The notes under the pieces are model-generated. The model made no database searches. It had not been told where the DNA came from and saw nothing but the letters and a program-made list of their open reading frames with translations. A stretch of 64,000 nt of DNA, taken from Geminocystis sp. NIES-3709. Its GTDB lineage: Bacteria > Cyanobacteriota > Cyanobacteriia > Cyanobacteriales > Cyanobacteriaceae. Below are positions 49,255 through 58,512 of the stretch, piece after piece (position 1 is the first letter of the stretch; the number at the start of each line of letters is the position of its first letter). Position numbers and translations under genes: made by a program. The stretch is from assembly GCF_001548115.1 (NCBI RefSeq), contig NZ_AP014821.1, positions 2,855,262 to 2,919,261 of the forward strand, in the 5' to 3' direction.

Positions 49255-50578
49255 CTAATGAATTAATCGAGGATCGAGTAAAGTGGCTTTATCTGGTTCT
49301 CTTTTAAACCAAGGGGCTGTTTTTTTACAAATCTCTACTAACATTAACATAACTGGCACTTCAATTAAAACTCCCACGACTGTAGCTAATGCAACCCCAG
49401 AATTTAACCCGAATAACATTACAGCAGTGGCGATCGCCACTTCAAAATGATTACTAGCCCCAATTAATGCCGCAGGTGCAGAATCTTCATAGGATAAATT
49501 AAGTTTTAAAGCGATAACATAGCTAATTAAAAAGATAAAATTAGTTTGAATAAATAGAGGAATTGCTATTAATAAAATATGCAAAGGATTATTAACAATT
49601 AGTTCTCCTTTAAAAGCAAATAAAAGGATTAAAGTTAATAATAAGGCGGAAATTGCAATGGGAGAAAGATATTGTAGAAATTTTGTGTCAAACCATTTTC
49701 TGCCCTTATATTTAAAAATCCAATAACGACTAAAAACAGCACAAATTAAAGGCAATCCCACATAAACTAACACCGACAATACGATCGTTTCCCAAGGTAC
49801 AATTAAATTATTTACTGATAATAACCATTTACCCAAAGGTGCATATAAAAACAACATAGCGGTACTTTGAAAAATTTTTAATCAAAAACTGCTTGAAATC
49901 CTCTCAGATTAAAGCATTTACGTCAACACTATAAAAATAGCTGAAACCCTGGTTATAAAAGGAAAGGCTATCAATCGAAGTAAAGTCTTTGATTAATAAA
50001 GGTTTGAAACTAATATTTTGATATTTTTTTGTTTAAGTACCGATAGCAAGAGAATTAACTGCTACCATCACTAAAGTATGTGCTTGATTGCCATAGGAAA
50101 GATAACCCCACATTAATACCATTGCCGTACAAGGAGCAATACCTAATAAAATACATCCGGCAATGTAAGAGTTTGCCAAAGTAACTTCAACTCCTCTGAT
50201 AACTTCTGTTTGAGTCAGTAAGGGAAAAAATAAACCACCTAGAAAAAATTGAGCAAAAATAACCATGGTAAAAGGTTTAATTAACCAATTTACGACTAAA
50301 GTTAATAAGACAGGTTTTGGAGTTTGTATCGCTTTCATTGCCTGAGAAAAGTCTATTTTTACCATGATAGGATACATCATAAAAAATAAACAAATTGCGA
50401 TGGGAATAGAAACGTTATATATACTCATTGCATCAAGAGTTTTGGCGACGGTTGGGAAAATTCGCCCTAAACCAATTCCCAAAATAATACAAGCAACAAC
50501 CCACAAAGTTAAATATTTTTCAAAGAAACTAAGATTATTACCTGCTTTTACCAAAGAGGGCTTTACTGAATTGTCCAT
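49255..50578 (-). pseudogene. acr3: ACR3-family arsenite exporter split by a MITE-like insertion
   Basis: Two consecutive frames on the minus strand are the halves of one ACR3 permease. The N-terminal half (50033-50578, 181 codons) ends VMVAVNSLA followed by IGT from the insert; the C-terminal half (49255-49857, 200 codons) starts [16 protein letters not shown]3 normally reads AVNSL...LFLYAPLGK continuously here. Removing 187 bp (element 49860-50042 plus one 4-bp duplication) restores a single 378-residue frame with about ten membrane segments and the conserved cysteine in GCILLGIAPCTAMVLMW. ACR3 exports arsenite. Both halves are otherwise intact, so the insertion looks recent. Confidence 0.9.
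49860..50042. mobile_element. 183-bp MITE-like element in acr3
   Basis: Ends CGGTACTT (49860-49867) and AAGTACCG (50035-50042) are perfect 8-bp terminal inverted repeats. Flanks ATAG (49856-49859) and ATAG (50043-50046) form a 4-bp target duplication. Subterminal inverted repeats TTAATCAAA (49878-49886) / TTTGATTAA (49988-49996) add to the fold. It carries stops in all relevant frames and no gene, so it would need a transposase in trans. The transposase family is not identified. Confidence 0.85.
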
Positions 50579-50650
50579 AAATACTAATCAAAAAAAATTG
50601 TTTTAATATCTGTCATAACTTAACACATATAATGTTATCACTTTTACTAA

Positions 50651-50666
50651 AACAATAAAACTTGAT
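50651..50666 (-). promoter_or_regulatory. ArsR-like operator upstream of acr3
   Basis: On the minus strand ATCAA-N6-TTGTT, one base from ATCAA-N6-TTGAT, which I recall as the ArsR box of the Synechocystis ars operon. It lies 73 bp before the acr3 ATG and overlaps a possible -35 (TTGTTT) with TTATAT 17 bp later. No arsR gene is next to it. Confidence 0.35.
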
Positions 50667-50720
50667 TTGAATATCTTACATAAAGTTAGTTGTTAGTTTT
50701 TTAAACTCATCTTTCACCTT

Positions 50721-51665
50721 TTAAGCAGGATATGTTATCTCTTTTTTTGTTAAATTAATGTTTAAATCTGCAAATTTATTCGATAAATTTTCGTTTCTGC
50801 GCACTCTAATTAAATAGTAACCTTTATTTTTTATAGCCATTGTATTCTGTTTTAATTCACATAGTTTAAAAAAACTAATAGGTAGGCTACATCGATCGTA
50901 AACTGTGATATAAATATCGTAAGTTTTGAGAGTAAATTCATCAACTTCAATGATTAATGATTCTCCTTTATCTAAATAATCATAAAAAAATTCAGTATCC
51001 GTTGCACCTACGGGCAAAAATTCATTTTTAACAAAAGATTCAGATAAATATTTTCTATATTTAAAAATTGTATAAATATAATAATGAATGGCTAAAAAGT
51101 AAAAATTTTTACGGTTAATTAAAGTTTCATAAAATCTATTACTATCTTTAGGTATTTCTTGTTCAAAAGTAATAGTTTCTCCATCAATTTTAACTGCTGG
51201 TAAAATTAGTCGATCGAAATAGTTATAATATCTTAAACCAATAGTATATTTACCTTTTTTGAGGTTAATAGAATGCCAATCTTCTTCTTTATTAACTTGA
51301 TTAGATTCAATAGTTGTTATAGTTTGATAATCAGGAAAATTATAAAAAATAGCAATCCATGATTCACAGGAATTATTTCCAGATTTTAAGTCGATACTTA
51401 AAGAATTATTAACAGAAAAAGGGCCTAATGTACCAATAATGGCATGAGTATTCCAACGGGGAGCTTTTGTCATTAATACTCCTAAATTAAGACTAGATGC
51501 GACTAAATCATTATCAATAACCCGCCATTGTTTTGATTTTTTCTTGTTAAAAATTAAATATAAAGTATATAAATTTCCTATAAAAAGTTTATTAATTTTA
51601 GCAAAAATAAAAGATAAAAAAGCTAAAAGAATATCTAAAGTGAAAAAAAGATTAGCAGTATTCAC
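50721..51665 (-). CDS. Hypothetical protein with N-terminal membrane segment
   Basis: 314 residues from GTG 51665. I do not recognise it with confidence; it resembles cyanobacterial proteins of unknown function of this length. The first 35 residues are hydrophobic (FFTLDILLAFLSFIFAKI), a probable membrane anchor. The rest is soluble and beta-rich, with TIGLRYYNYFDRLILPAVKIDG and FLPVGATDTEFFYDYLDKG. No catalytic motif is seen. It lies between acr3 and the Crp-type regulator on the same strand. Confidence 0.6.
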   Translation of the reverse strand: MNTANLFFTLDILLAFLSFIFAKINKLFIGNLYTLYLIFNKKKSKQWRVIDNDLVASSLNLGVLMTKAPRWNTHAIIGTLGPFSVNNSLSIDLKSGNNSCESWIAIFYNFPDYQTITTIESNQVNKEEDWHSINLKKGKYTIGLRYYNYFDRLILPAVKIDGETITFEQEIPKDSNRFYETLINRKNFYFLAIHYYIYTIFKYRKYLSESFVKNEFLPVGATDTEFFYDYLDKGESLIIEVDEFTLKTYDIYITVYDRCSLPISFFKLCELKQNTMAIKNKGYYLIRVRRNENLSNKFADLNINLTKKEITYPA

Positions 51666-51835
51666 AATTTTAAATTAATCTTAAAATAAGAGTGGATAAA
51701 TTTTGTTGTTATGTATCTCTAAATTTGATGAAAAACTATTTTTATTTCATAATACCTTTCTTTAATAATATTAGAAAGCTTTTAAATAGAATTTGGTGAA
51801 ATCATTTCAAGATTTTCAAGACTAACACTATTAAT

Positions 51836-52528
51836 TTATTCATTGCCTAATTTCCCTATAATATGATGAAGTTGTTTAAGATTTGAAATATAAAGACTTT
51901 CTGAATTCAAATCAATATTAATTAAATTCTTATGTTCTAATTTATATATTATTTGAGTACATTCTTCTAAGTTTAATTGAGCTAAATCTGCTAAATTTTG
52001 GATAGGAAAATTATAAAGTTTTACCCCTTTTTCTGTTATTTGTCCATATTTATCAGCTAAAGAAATTAAAATTGTAGCGAGTTTTACTTTTCCTGTTTGA
52101 CGATAAAACTGACAATATTTTTGATATTCTGTTACTCGACTTACCATTAATTTTAAAAAACGGTTTTGTATTTGAGAATCTCTAAATAATATTTGAATAA
52201 ATCTCTGGGCAGATACTTTTAAAACTTCCACATCAGAAATAGCAACAACTCTGCTATTATGATTTATACCATCTAAAACACCCGCTTCTCCTACACAGCC
52301 ACCTTTTCCGATAATTTCTACTGTAATAATTTCTTGAGAATAAATATTTTCTAATTTTATCCATCCCGACACAATGAAATAAACTGCTTTTCCCCAACTA
52401 TCTTCTGCAATAATGACTTCTTCCGAATCATAACTATCTCTTTCTGCCATAGACAAAAGCCATTCTATGGTTTCCGTATTCAAATTATGAAATAACGAAA
52501 AAAGTTCGCTAATTTCTTGTGTCTCCAT
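51836..52528 (-). CDS. Crp/Fnr-family transcriptional regulator
   Basis: 230 residues. The N-terminal cyclic-nucleotide-binding-like beta roll (about 15-125) has AVYFIVSGWIKL and GKGGCVGEAGVLDG. The long dimer helix and the C-terminal winged helix follow (about 150-225), with PIQNLADLAQLNLEECTQIIYKLEHKNLI as the recognition helix region. The phosphate-binding Arg-Ser of true cAMP receptors is not evident in SRVVAISD, so ligand specificity is open. The target genes are unknown. Confidence 0.85.
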   Translation of the reverse strand: METQEISELFSLFHNLNTETIEWLLSMAERDSYDSEEVIIAEDSWGKAVYFIVSGWIKLENIYSQEIITVEIIGKGGCVGEAGVLDGINHNSRVVAISDVEVLKVSAQRFIQILFRDSQIQNRFLKLMVSRVTEYQKYCQFYRQTGKVKLATILISLADKYGQITEKGVKLYNFPIQNLADLAQLNLEECTQIIYKLEHKNLINIDLNSESLYISNLKQLHHIIGKLGNE

Positions 52529-52865
52529 GAAAAGTTAATAATACCTAGTTTTTAAGATTTTCTGCATTCTACTAGATTTTTGCTATGAACATTCAACAAT
52601 TTATTATATGTTTCATTATTTTTTTAATAAGCAAACCAATCCCTTTAGAAGTTTCTAATTTTGATCTTCAATTAAAGGATTTTTTTGTAATTGTTAATTA
52701 ACCATAAGAATTATTAAAAATATTAAGTTTTCATTATAATCCCTTTACTTTAATCTTTAAAAATGTAAAAATGGATACAGAAAATAAAAAAATATTTATT
52801 CTAAAAGTGTCTTACTAAAAAAAGTGTCGTCGTATATAAACTTATTTTTTTTGGAAGTTAATAAT
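52529..52865. other. Divergent intergenic region (337 bp)
   Basis: It lies between the Crp-type regulator (minus) and the DUF4278 gene (plus). No gene seen. Near 52805-52830 an AAAAGTGTC unit is repeated. The frame starting at GTG 52824 is in phase with the DUF4278 gene but is probably not its start. Confidence 0.4.
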
Positions 52866-53267
52866 ATGAAAATGAAATATCGTAGCAATCAATATCAATC
52901 AGAAACATCTTTATTGGAGATGAAAGAGAGTGATATTATCGGTAAATATAGAGGTTGTCAATGGAATTATAAATTACCCAGACATATTCCTCAATTACGT
53001 CCAAAATTGGGTTTGAATTACCGTGGCGTTAGTTATAGTACTTGTCCCAATGCACTTCCTATTATGAGTGGTGAAAATTTAGTAACCACGATCGAGAACT
53101 ATTCCAATACTTCTTCAAAAGTGTATCACTATAAATTAGAAGACGTACATTTACAAAACTTGAGACGAAATTTAGAAAGAAGAATGAAAGTTGCAGAAGA
53201 AAATCATAATGATTATTTGCTACAGATGTTAAGAAAAGAGTCTCAGGAATTAGCCATGAGTAACTAA
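52866..53267 (+). CDS. DUF4278 domain-containing protein
   Basis: 133 residues from ATG 52866 (MKMKYRSNQYQ); a GTG 14 codons earlier is less likely. DUF4278 features are the short Tyr-Arg-Gly motifs, here KYRGCQWNY and NYRGVSYS. The C-terminal third is a charged helix (NLRRNLERRMKVAEENHND). The family is widespread in cyanobacteria and its role is unknown. It is divergent from the Crp-type regulator, which could control it. Confidence 0.8.
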   Translation: MKMKYRSNQYQSETSLLEMKESDIIGKYRGCQWNYKLPRHIPQLRPKLGLNYRGVSYSTCPNALPIMSGENLVTTIENYSNTSSKVYHYKLEDVHLQNLRRNLERRMKVAEENHNDYLLQMLRKESQELAMSN

Positions 53268-53346
53268 ATGATAAAATAAAAAGACAACCAGGAAAGAAAA
53301 ACTAAATTATCTTATAAATTCTTCCTCTGGTTGTTATAATTATTTT

Positions 53347-54645
<1,299 letters not shown>

Positions 54646-54664
54646 CTATATAATACGTAATCCA

Positions 54665-55414
54665 TTATTGAATAAAATCTACCCCAATGATACTCTTAGA
54701 ACTGTCAAAAATAATTAAGATTTGTTCTTTATTTTGACTAAATTCAACATCTAAAAATACTACGTCAGTATCGTCACTTTTTGAACCATTTCTAACACTC
54801 GTATTAGTAATTCGTTTAAATTCACCTTTACTTCGAGTAAAATTTTCCCATGCAGTTTGTAATTGCTCCGCAAAAATTCTTTCCTTTAAAAAAGGATGTA
54901 AGCGTATTCTTGCTTTGGCATAATCTCCACTACCTAAAGAATTGATGAAGTTTTGCGAAATCTCGTCGATCGTTAAAGAAGTTGGAATATCTACCCCAAT
55001 TACTTCTGCATCGTCATTGAAAATGATAATCCAATCTTGAGTAACTTTCTCGAAGTTAATGGTAAAAACAGCTAAATCACTACCGGGAGTGAAGACAATT
55101 TTAGTATCTTCTATGTTTTTAAAACTACCATTTCTTTTTTGTGTATTGTCCCACACTTGTTTAATAAAATCCGGAGAGATTTCTTTTTGTAATTGAGGAC
55201 TAAATAATTCTGAGAGACTATCAAATTTTTCACCAAAAAACAAATCAATAATTTTTTTGCCCTTTGCCTCAAGAGTTGCAGAGTTTTCTTGATTATTGGC
55301 TTGAGAAATTAATATTTGATTATCTGATTTCTCGGCATAACTCGAAGATTGATAGGCTATCCCTCCTAAAAAGAGAGATAAACAACTAACACTAATAAAT
55401 CTACTGATTTTCAT
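54665..55414 (-). CDS. Secreted protein with two DUF3887-type repeats
   Basis: 249 residues. A signal peptide (MKISRFISVSCLSLFLGGIA, cleavage near SSYA) is followed by two similar domains of about 100 residues each, roughly 45-150 and 150-249. Each has a helix with AKGKKIIDLFFGEKF or SQNFINSLGSGDY and ends in IIFNDDAEVIGVD or IIFDSSKSIIGVD. The DUF3887 fold is SnoaL/NTF2-like. The function is unknown. It lies 28 bp upstream of eno on the same strand. Confidence 0.75.
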   Translation of the reverse strand: MKISRFISVSCLSLFLGGIAYQSSSYAEKSDNQILISQANNQENSATLEAKGKKIIDLFFGEKFDSLSELFSPQLQKEISPDFIKQVWDNTQKRNGSFKNIEDTKIVFTPGSDLAVFTINFEKVTQDWIIIFNDDAEVIGVDIPTSLTIDEISQNFINSLGSGDYAKARIRLHPFLKERIFAEQLQTAWENFTRSKGEFKRITNTSVRNGSKSDDTDVVFLDVEFSQNKEQILIIFDSSKSIIGVDFIQ

Positions 55415-55652
55415 GAAAACAAGTTGTTAAATAAGTTAATTCGGGTTGTTTAAATAACATCCCACACTGAATTTTAACCCTTCTTTGTTCCCATTTACTA
55501 AAAATTATGATACCCTCACTTTCGATATAAATAGTAATTTATTTTGAATAAATAGTAATTTATTTTGACCCCATACCATCAAATCAAATATTGTGATAAG
55601 ATTCTTATTGTATCAACAATAAATATATAAAAACATAGCAATAACCATTAAA

Positions 55653-55726
<74 letters not shown>

Positions 55727-55931
55727 ATACTTTTACTATAATAACTATAATTTTTGTATTGTGCAACCTGGTTTTTGATGTAAATTAGTAATAAGTATAG
55801 TTTTCGCAGAATGGATACGAGCGATCGTGAAACTGCACTGCGTGATCGCATTTTGGCAAAAAGAAGACTTCCCAGATGATACTTCTATTTAGATGATTAA
55901 AACATATATCAAGAGTGAATACGTTATAACT

Positions 55932-56588
55932 TCATTGTACATAACCAGCTTGGAGTAGGGCTTGATCACGAATGCGACAAGAATCACAGATTCCACAAGG
56001 GATTTCGTCTCCTTGATAACATGACCATGTTTCATCGATCGGTACACCTAACTTGATCGCTTTTTTAACAATCTCGACTTTTGAGAGGGTTACAAGAGGT
56101 GCAATTAATTGAGGGGGATTTCCTTCAATACCAACTTTTGATGAGAGGTTAGCCAGTTGTTGAAAGGCTTGTAAATATTCGGGGCGACAATCAGGATAAC
56201 CAGAATAATCAACTGCATTAATGCCTAAATAAATGGCTTCAGCTTGAGTTGCTTCTGCTAGGGAAAGAGCGATCGCAATAAAAACAGTATTTCTACCGGG
56301 TACATAAGTTGAGGGAATTTCATCAGGTTTCAAGCCATCTTGAGGAATGGATAAATTATCATCAGTTAAAGAGGATCCGCCCCATAAAGAGAGGTTTACA
56401 TCAATGATATAATGTTTTTCGATACCTAGTTTTGGGGCTAATTTTTGGGCAATTTCTAATTCTTTTGCGTGTCTTTGTCCATAACGAAATGATAAGGCAA
56501 TTGTCTCATATCCTTCTTTTTTTGCGATCGCAGCACTGGTAGCAGAATCTAACCCTCCTGATAACAAAACAATAGCTTTTTTGGACAT
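55932..56588 (-). CDS. queC: 7-cyano-7-deazaguanine synthase QueC
   Basis: 218 residues. The ATP pyrophosphatase P-loop is [15 protein letters not shown], followed by [14 protein letters not shown]. The zinc-binding C-terminus has [18 protein letters not shown], with four cysteines. It converts carboxydeazaguanine to preQ0 for queuosine synthesis. Other queuosine genes are not in the window. Confidence 0.95.
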   Translation of the reverse strand: MSKKAIVLLSGGLDSATSAAIAKKEGYETIALSFRYGQRHAKELEIAQKLAPKLGIEKHYIIDVNLSLWGGSSLTDDNLSIPQDGLKPDEIPSTYVPGRNTVFIAIALSLAEATQAEAIYLGINAVDYSGYPDCRPEYLQAFQQLANLSSKVGIEGNPPQLIAPLVTLSKVEIVKKAIKLGVPIDETWSCYQGDEIPCGICDSCRIRDQALLQAGYVQ

Positions 56589-56633
56589 GATAAAACTCTT
56601 TAGGATTGATATGATATATTGACAATAATATTT

Positions 56634-56657
56634 TTTGCGTCTTTGCGTCTTTGCGAG
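56634..56657. repeat. Triplicated octamer TTTGCGTC
   Basis: TTTGCGTC TTTGCGTC TTTGCGAG in tandem in the queC/ziaR-like divergent spacer. An unrelated period of eight, different from the heptamer family. Confidence 0.7.
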
Positions 56658-56732
56658 AGATTTTTTCCCACAGTGATTTAGCTACAACGAAAAATAATTA
56701 TATCAATTCTTAATCAACCTAATTTGTCAAAT

Positions 56733-57134
56733 ATGAATGTTTCTCATTCCCAAAAATTCGTGAAAGAAAAAACTGACTTAATTCCTTGTACCCCTCATAT
56801 CATTGAAAAAGAACTAATTGATACTTGTAAAACTCAAATTTTGAGTAATGATAAAGCACAGAGAATGGCAGAATTTTTCAGCTTATTGGGAGATTCTAAC
56901 CGTTTGAGGATTCTTTCTATATTAGCTCAACAGGAATTATGTGTTTGTGATTTGGCGGCAAGTTTAGACATGAGTGAATCGGCTGTTTCTCATCAGTTAA
57001 GAACATTAAAAGTAATGCGTCTAGTAGCTTATCAAAAAATAGGAAGAAAAGTTTATTATCGTCTTTTAGATCATCATGTTTTAGAATTATATCGATCGGT
57101 TGCTGAACATTTAGACGAAAGTGAAGATAATTGA
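56733..57134 (+). CDS. ArsR/SmtB-family metal-sensing repressor, ZiaR-like
   Basis: 133 residues from ATG 56733 (an in-frame TTG lies three codons earlier). A winged-helix domain with the recognition helix SESAVSHQLRTLKVMRLV. Metal ligands of both SmtB-type sites are visible: the alpha3N ELCVCDLA pair of cysteines and the alpha5 site DHHVLELYRSVAEHLDE (Asp/His/His/Glu). An N-terminal Cys in LIPCTPH is also typical of ZiaR. Such proteins leave DNA on zinc binding. No zinc exporter is adjacent; cobD follows at 29 bp. Confidence 0.9.
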   Translation: MNVSHSQKFVKEKTDLIPCTPHIIEKELIDTCKTQILSNDKAQRMAEFFSLLGDSNRLRILSILAQQELCVCDLAASLDMSESAVSHQLRTLKVMRLVAYQKIGRKVYYRLLDHHVLELYRSVAEHLDESEDN

Positions 57135-57163
57135 AAATTAATTAGAAGTTGAATTCTAAACCG

Positions 57164-58117
57164 GTGAATATTATTTGGTTAGCTTGTATCTTAGACTACT
57201 TTATCGGTGATCCTTGGGGTTGGATTCATCCTGTACAAGTAATGGGATGGATTATTCAAGGTTATCATCAATTTATAGTCGATCGAGTGGAAAATAAACA
57301 GTGGCGAAAGATAGCAGGAGTTCTTTTAGGATTAGGATTAATAATTGGTAGCGGTGGAGTAACGTGGTTATTAATAGCAGTTGCTACCAAGATTAATTAT
57401 TATGGTGGAATTGTTGTACAAGTAATTTTATTAGCTAGTTGTTTTGCCGGAAAAAGTTTGCGTCAAGCGGCGGAAGATGTGCTGTTTTATGTAAAACAAG
57501 ATGATTTATCTCAAGCTCGTTATCGTCTTAGTTTTTATGTGGGTAGAGATACGCATAATTTATCTAAAGATGAAATTTTACGAGCAGTTTTAGAGACTGT
57601 GGCAGAAAATAGTGTTGACGGTGTTACAGCACCTTTATTTTATGCTTTGTTGGGGGTATTTTTTCCTGTTATTGGTTGTGTTCCTTTTGCAATCGGCTAT
57701 AAAGCAGTAAGCACATTGGATTCGATGATCGGCTATAAAAAAGAGCCATTTATTGATATAGGTTGGTTTAGTGCAAAATTAGAAGATATTTTGACATGGT
57801 TGCCGTGCCGTCTCACGGTATTAACTTTGGGAGTTTTATCCGGTAAACCAATTCAACATATTACAGAATGCAAAAAATATGCTTACAAGGATCCTAGTCC
57901 CAATTCAGGATGGAGTGAAGCTATTTATGCGGTGATTTTAAGAGTGCAACTAGGAGGAGAAAATACTTATAAAGGAGAAAAGAAATATAAACCCTTGTTA
58001 GGAAAATCTGAAAAACAAATTGATATAAACTCGATCGAAAAAGCCTTATCCTTAACAAGAAATTGTTTTTTCTTATGGTTATCTGTGATCACCCTGATTA
58101 AAAAATTTTTGGTTTAG
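57164..58117 (+). CDS. cobD: Adenosylcobinamide-phosphate synthase (CobD/CbiB)
   Basis: About 317 residues, five membrane segments. I choose GTG 57164 (then NIIWLACILDYFIGDP), with a TTG five codons earlier as alternative. Family motifs are GDPWGWIHPVQVMGW, KSLRQAAEDV, VGRDTHNLSKDEILRAVLETVAENSVDGVTAPLFYALL, and DPSPNSGWSEAIYA. It attaches aminopropanol to adenosylcobyric acid in cobalamin synthesis. It follows the metal-sensing repressor by 29 bp. No cobalamin riboswitch was seen. Confidence 0.9.
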   Translation: MNIIWLACILDYFIGDPWGWIHPVQVMGWIIQGYHQFIVDRVENKQWRKIAGVLLGLGLIIGSGGVTWLLIAVATKINYYGGIVVQVILLASCFAGKSLRQAAEDVLFYVKQDDLSQARYRLSFYVGRDTHNLSKDEILRAVLETVAENSVDGVTAPLFYALLGVFFPVIGCVPFAIGYKAVSTLDSMIGYKKEPFIDIGWFSAKLEDILTWLPCRLTVLTLGVLSGKPIQHITECKKYAYKDPSPNSGWSEAIYAVILRVQLGGENTYKGEKKYKPLLGKSEKQIDINSIEKALSLTRNCFFLWLSVITLIKKFLV

Positions 58118-58512
58118 GTAGGAAATATTTTATTAACGGCACTTTAAAAAATTTTAGTACAAAAATGGCTCGAAATACACCTGAGTTCGATGTTAGAAAC
58201 CTTATTATTAATAAACCTCAGTTCGATGCCAAATGTATGGGTAATAGCAAGGTATTAGTTGTTAGGTGTTACTTGTTAGGTATTAGGTAAATAATTGATG
58301 AAAAACTGTTAACAATTGATTTCACTTAGATTAATTTAATTAAATAATTCAATTGGATTTGGTATTTTTAGAACCTAAACCCTAAAGCCTAAAAACTACC
58401 TACTCTACATCAAGGATTTTTTCTCGAACTCAGGTAATAAGGATTTAACAGTGGTAGGTAAGGAGATTTTACCTTAATCAAAAATTTTATGTCGAACTGA
58501 GGTAAATTTAAG
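58118..58512. repeat. Repeat-dense spacer with interleaved inverted repeats (395 bp)
   Basis: Four copies of a 12-bp unit occur: ACCTGAGTTCGA (58179-58190), ACCTCAGTTCGA (58214-58225), TCGAACTCAGGT (58424-58435) and TCGAACTGAGGT (58492-58503). Copy 1 is the exact inverse of copy 3, and copy 2 of copy 4. Between them are two heptamer blocks (58255-58289 TTAGNTN type; 58375-58402 CTAAANN type). No gene is present. It looks like the relic of one or two MITE-like elements. Confidence 0.6.

Noticed and set aside
49255-50578. Two separate small transporter genes
   Set aside because: The halves join exactly on removing the 187-bp insertion plus duplication, so they are one broken ACR3 gene.
55811-55879. 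A 22-codon frame MDTSDRETALRDRILAKRRL (then PR and a stop) between tRNA-fMet and queC
   Set aside because: The composition looks protein-like and it contains a near-HIP1 site, but it has no clear ribosome site, no known family and is short enough to arise by chance. It could be a gene relic.
57135-57163. Possible cobalamin riboswitch before cobD
   Set aside because: The gap is only 29 bp, too short for a B12 riboswitch.
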